A program made the translations under genes and the position numbers. This document shows positions 63,348-64,000 of a DNA stretch of 64,000 nucleotides, piece by piece. The stretch's first letter is position 1. Every line of letters starts with the position of its first letter. The stretch comes from SZAS-103 sp964640525 (GTDB lineage: Bacteria; Pseudomonadota; Gammaproteobacteria; Xanthomonadales; Xanthomonadaceae): positions 1 through 64,000 of the forward strand of contig CAZXGS010000001.1 in the NCBI GenBank assembly GCA_964640525.1, read 5' to 3'. The notes beneath the pieces are model-generated. The model had not been told where the DNA came from. It worked only from the letters and a program-made list of their open reading frames with translations, and did no database searches.

Positions 63348-64000
63348 ATGTTCGACCTCACCCCCACTCTCGACTGCGCCGGACGCACGCTCAAGCTCGA
63401 TGTCTCGCGGGTGATGGGCATCGTCAACGTCACCCCGGACTCGTTCGCCGATGGCGGCGAACATTCCACGGCCGAAGCGGCGATCGCGCACGGGCTGGTG
63501 TTGGCAGGGCAGGGTGCGGATCTGCTCGACATCGGTGGCCAGTCCACGCGTCCTGGTGCGGAGGAGGTGGCAGTCGAGGAAGAACTGCGGCGGGTGATCC
63601 CGGTGGTCCAGGCCTTGGCCAAACGCACGTCGCTTCCCATCAGCATCGACACGTCCAGGCCGGAGGTCATGCGTGCCGCCGCGGCGGCAGGCGCCGGAAT
63701 GATCAACGACGTCTTCGCCCTGCGCCGCGAGGGCGCGCTGGACGCCGCCGCGGATCTGAAGGTGCCGGTGGTGCTGATGCACATGCAGGGCGAGCCGCGC
63801 TCCATGCAGGACGACCCACGCTACGAGGATGTCGTTGCCGAAGTCCACCGTTTCCTCGCTGAGCGCATCTTCGCCTGCGAGATGAACGGCATCGCCAAGA
63901 AGAAAATCCTCGTCGATCCTGGCTTCGGCTTCGGCAAGACGCTCGAGCACAACCTCGCCCTGCTGCGCCAGATCGGCCGCTTCACCGACCTGGGCGTGCC
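63348..64000 (+). CDS. folP: Dihydropteroate synthase, N-terminal part
   Basis: The first 217 codons of a TIM-barrel enzyme of folate synthesis that joins p-aminobenzoate to the pterin pyrophosphate and is the sulfonamide target; the rest is past the window edge. VMGIVNVTPDSFADGG is the pterin/phosphate loop, DLLDIGGQSTRPGA the second loop, and ISIDTSRPEVMRAA, INDVFALR and KILVDPGFGFGK follow. The usual GGESTRPG has glutamine instead of glutamate. The downstream partner is probably glmM, as elsewhere, but is not seen. Confidence 0.95.
   Translation, partial: MFDLTPTLDCAGRTLKLDVSRVMGIVNVTPDSFADGGEHSTAEAAIAHGLVLAGQGADLLDIGGQSTRPGAEEVAVEEELRRVIPVVQALAKRTSLPISIDTSRPEVMRAAAAAGAGMINDVFALRREGALDAAADLKVPVVLMHMQGEPRSMQDDPRYEDVVAEVHRFLAERIFACEMNGIAKKKILVDPGFGFGKTLEHNLALLRQIGRFTDLGV

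Overview
The window is high-GC (by eye roughly two thirds G+C), densely coded DNA with genes on both strands and short spacers. It reads as a chromosome segment of a gammaproteobacterium of the Xanthomonadales/Lysobacterales type. Pointers are the surE-pcm-yqaA-nlpD cluster that is not followed by rpoS, a class III (PhaE/PhaC) polyhydroxyalkanoate synthase, a MetX-type homoserine acyltransferase beside a complete System I cytochrome c maturation operon, and the rlmE-ftsH-folP order. This placement is inference; no rRNA or marker phylogeny is available here.

Layout. 1-5.4 kb: the first codons of a thiolase, a GNAT acetyltransferase, a possible P-type ATPase remnant, a Rieske oxygenase and a Ser/Thr kinase with a TPR region. 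5.5-9.2 kb: phaB, gluQ, a PEP-mutase-family protein, and a DUF2249/FmdE-like pair behind a well-placed FNR/DNR-type box. 9.3-14 kb: tyrosine phenol-lyase, a TonB-like protein, a DEAD-box helicase with a long leader and a nitrobindin-like protein. 14.1-18.8 kb: BaeRS-like regulators whose sensor carries a very large proline-rich extracytoplasmic insert, divergent from a proline-rich Spy-like protein and a di-haem oxidoreductase. 19-37.7 kb: mostly housekeeping genes (DHH phosphoesterase, S4 protein, peptide transporter, tpm, parC, C13 peptidase, mtnC/mtnD/mtnB of methionine salvage, rmuC, amino acid permease, Nudix, cdh, SET protein, cytochrome b561). 37.9-45.9 kb: TPR sulfotransferase, phaE-phaC, a broken OafA-like acyltransferase followed by a small HExxH membrane protein, and a second Ser/Thr kinase. 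46-54.9 kb: tRNA-Leu(CAA), a cysteine-dioxygenase-like gene, metX and ccmABCDEFGHI. 55-64 kb: tpx, a CopD-like membrane protein, surE-pcm-yqaA-nlpD, an Mth938-like protein, yhbY, rlmE, ftsH and the start of folP.

How the parts fit. Thiolase, PhaB, PhaE and PhaC together would make polyhydroxybutyrate, although their genes lie in three places. The ccm operon supplies covalent haem for c-type cytochromes such as the CXXCH di-haem protein. Several unrelated families of short palindromic or tandem repeats sit in the spacers; one copy encodes the C-terminal tail of mtnD and another interrupts the ccm operon.

The strongest leads for something undescribed are the proline-rich BaeS/Spy-like/di-haem module and the expanded repeat element shared by positions 270-349 and 18855-19051.
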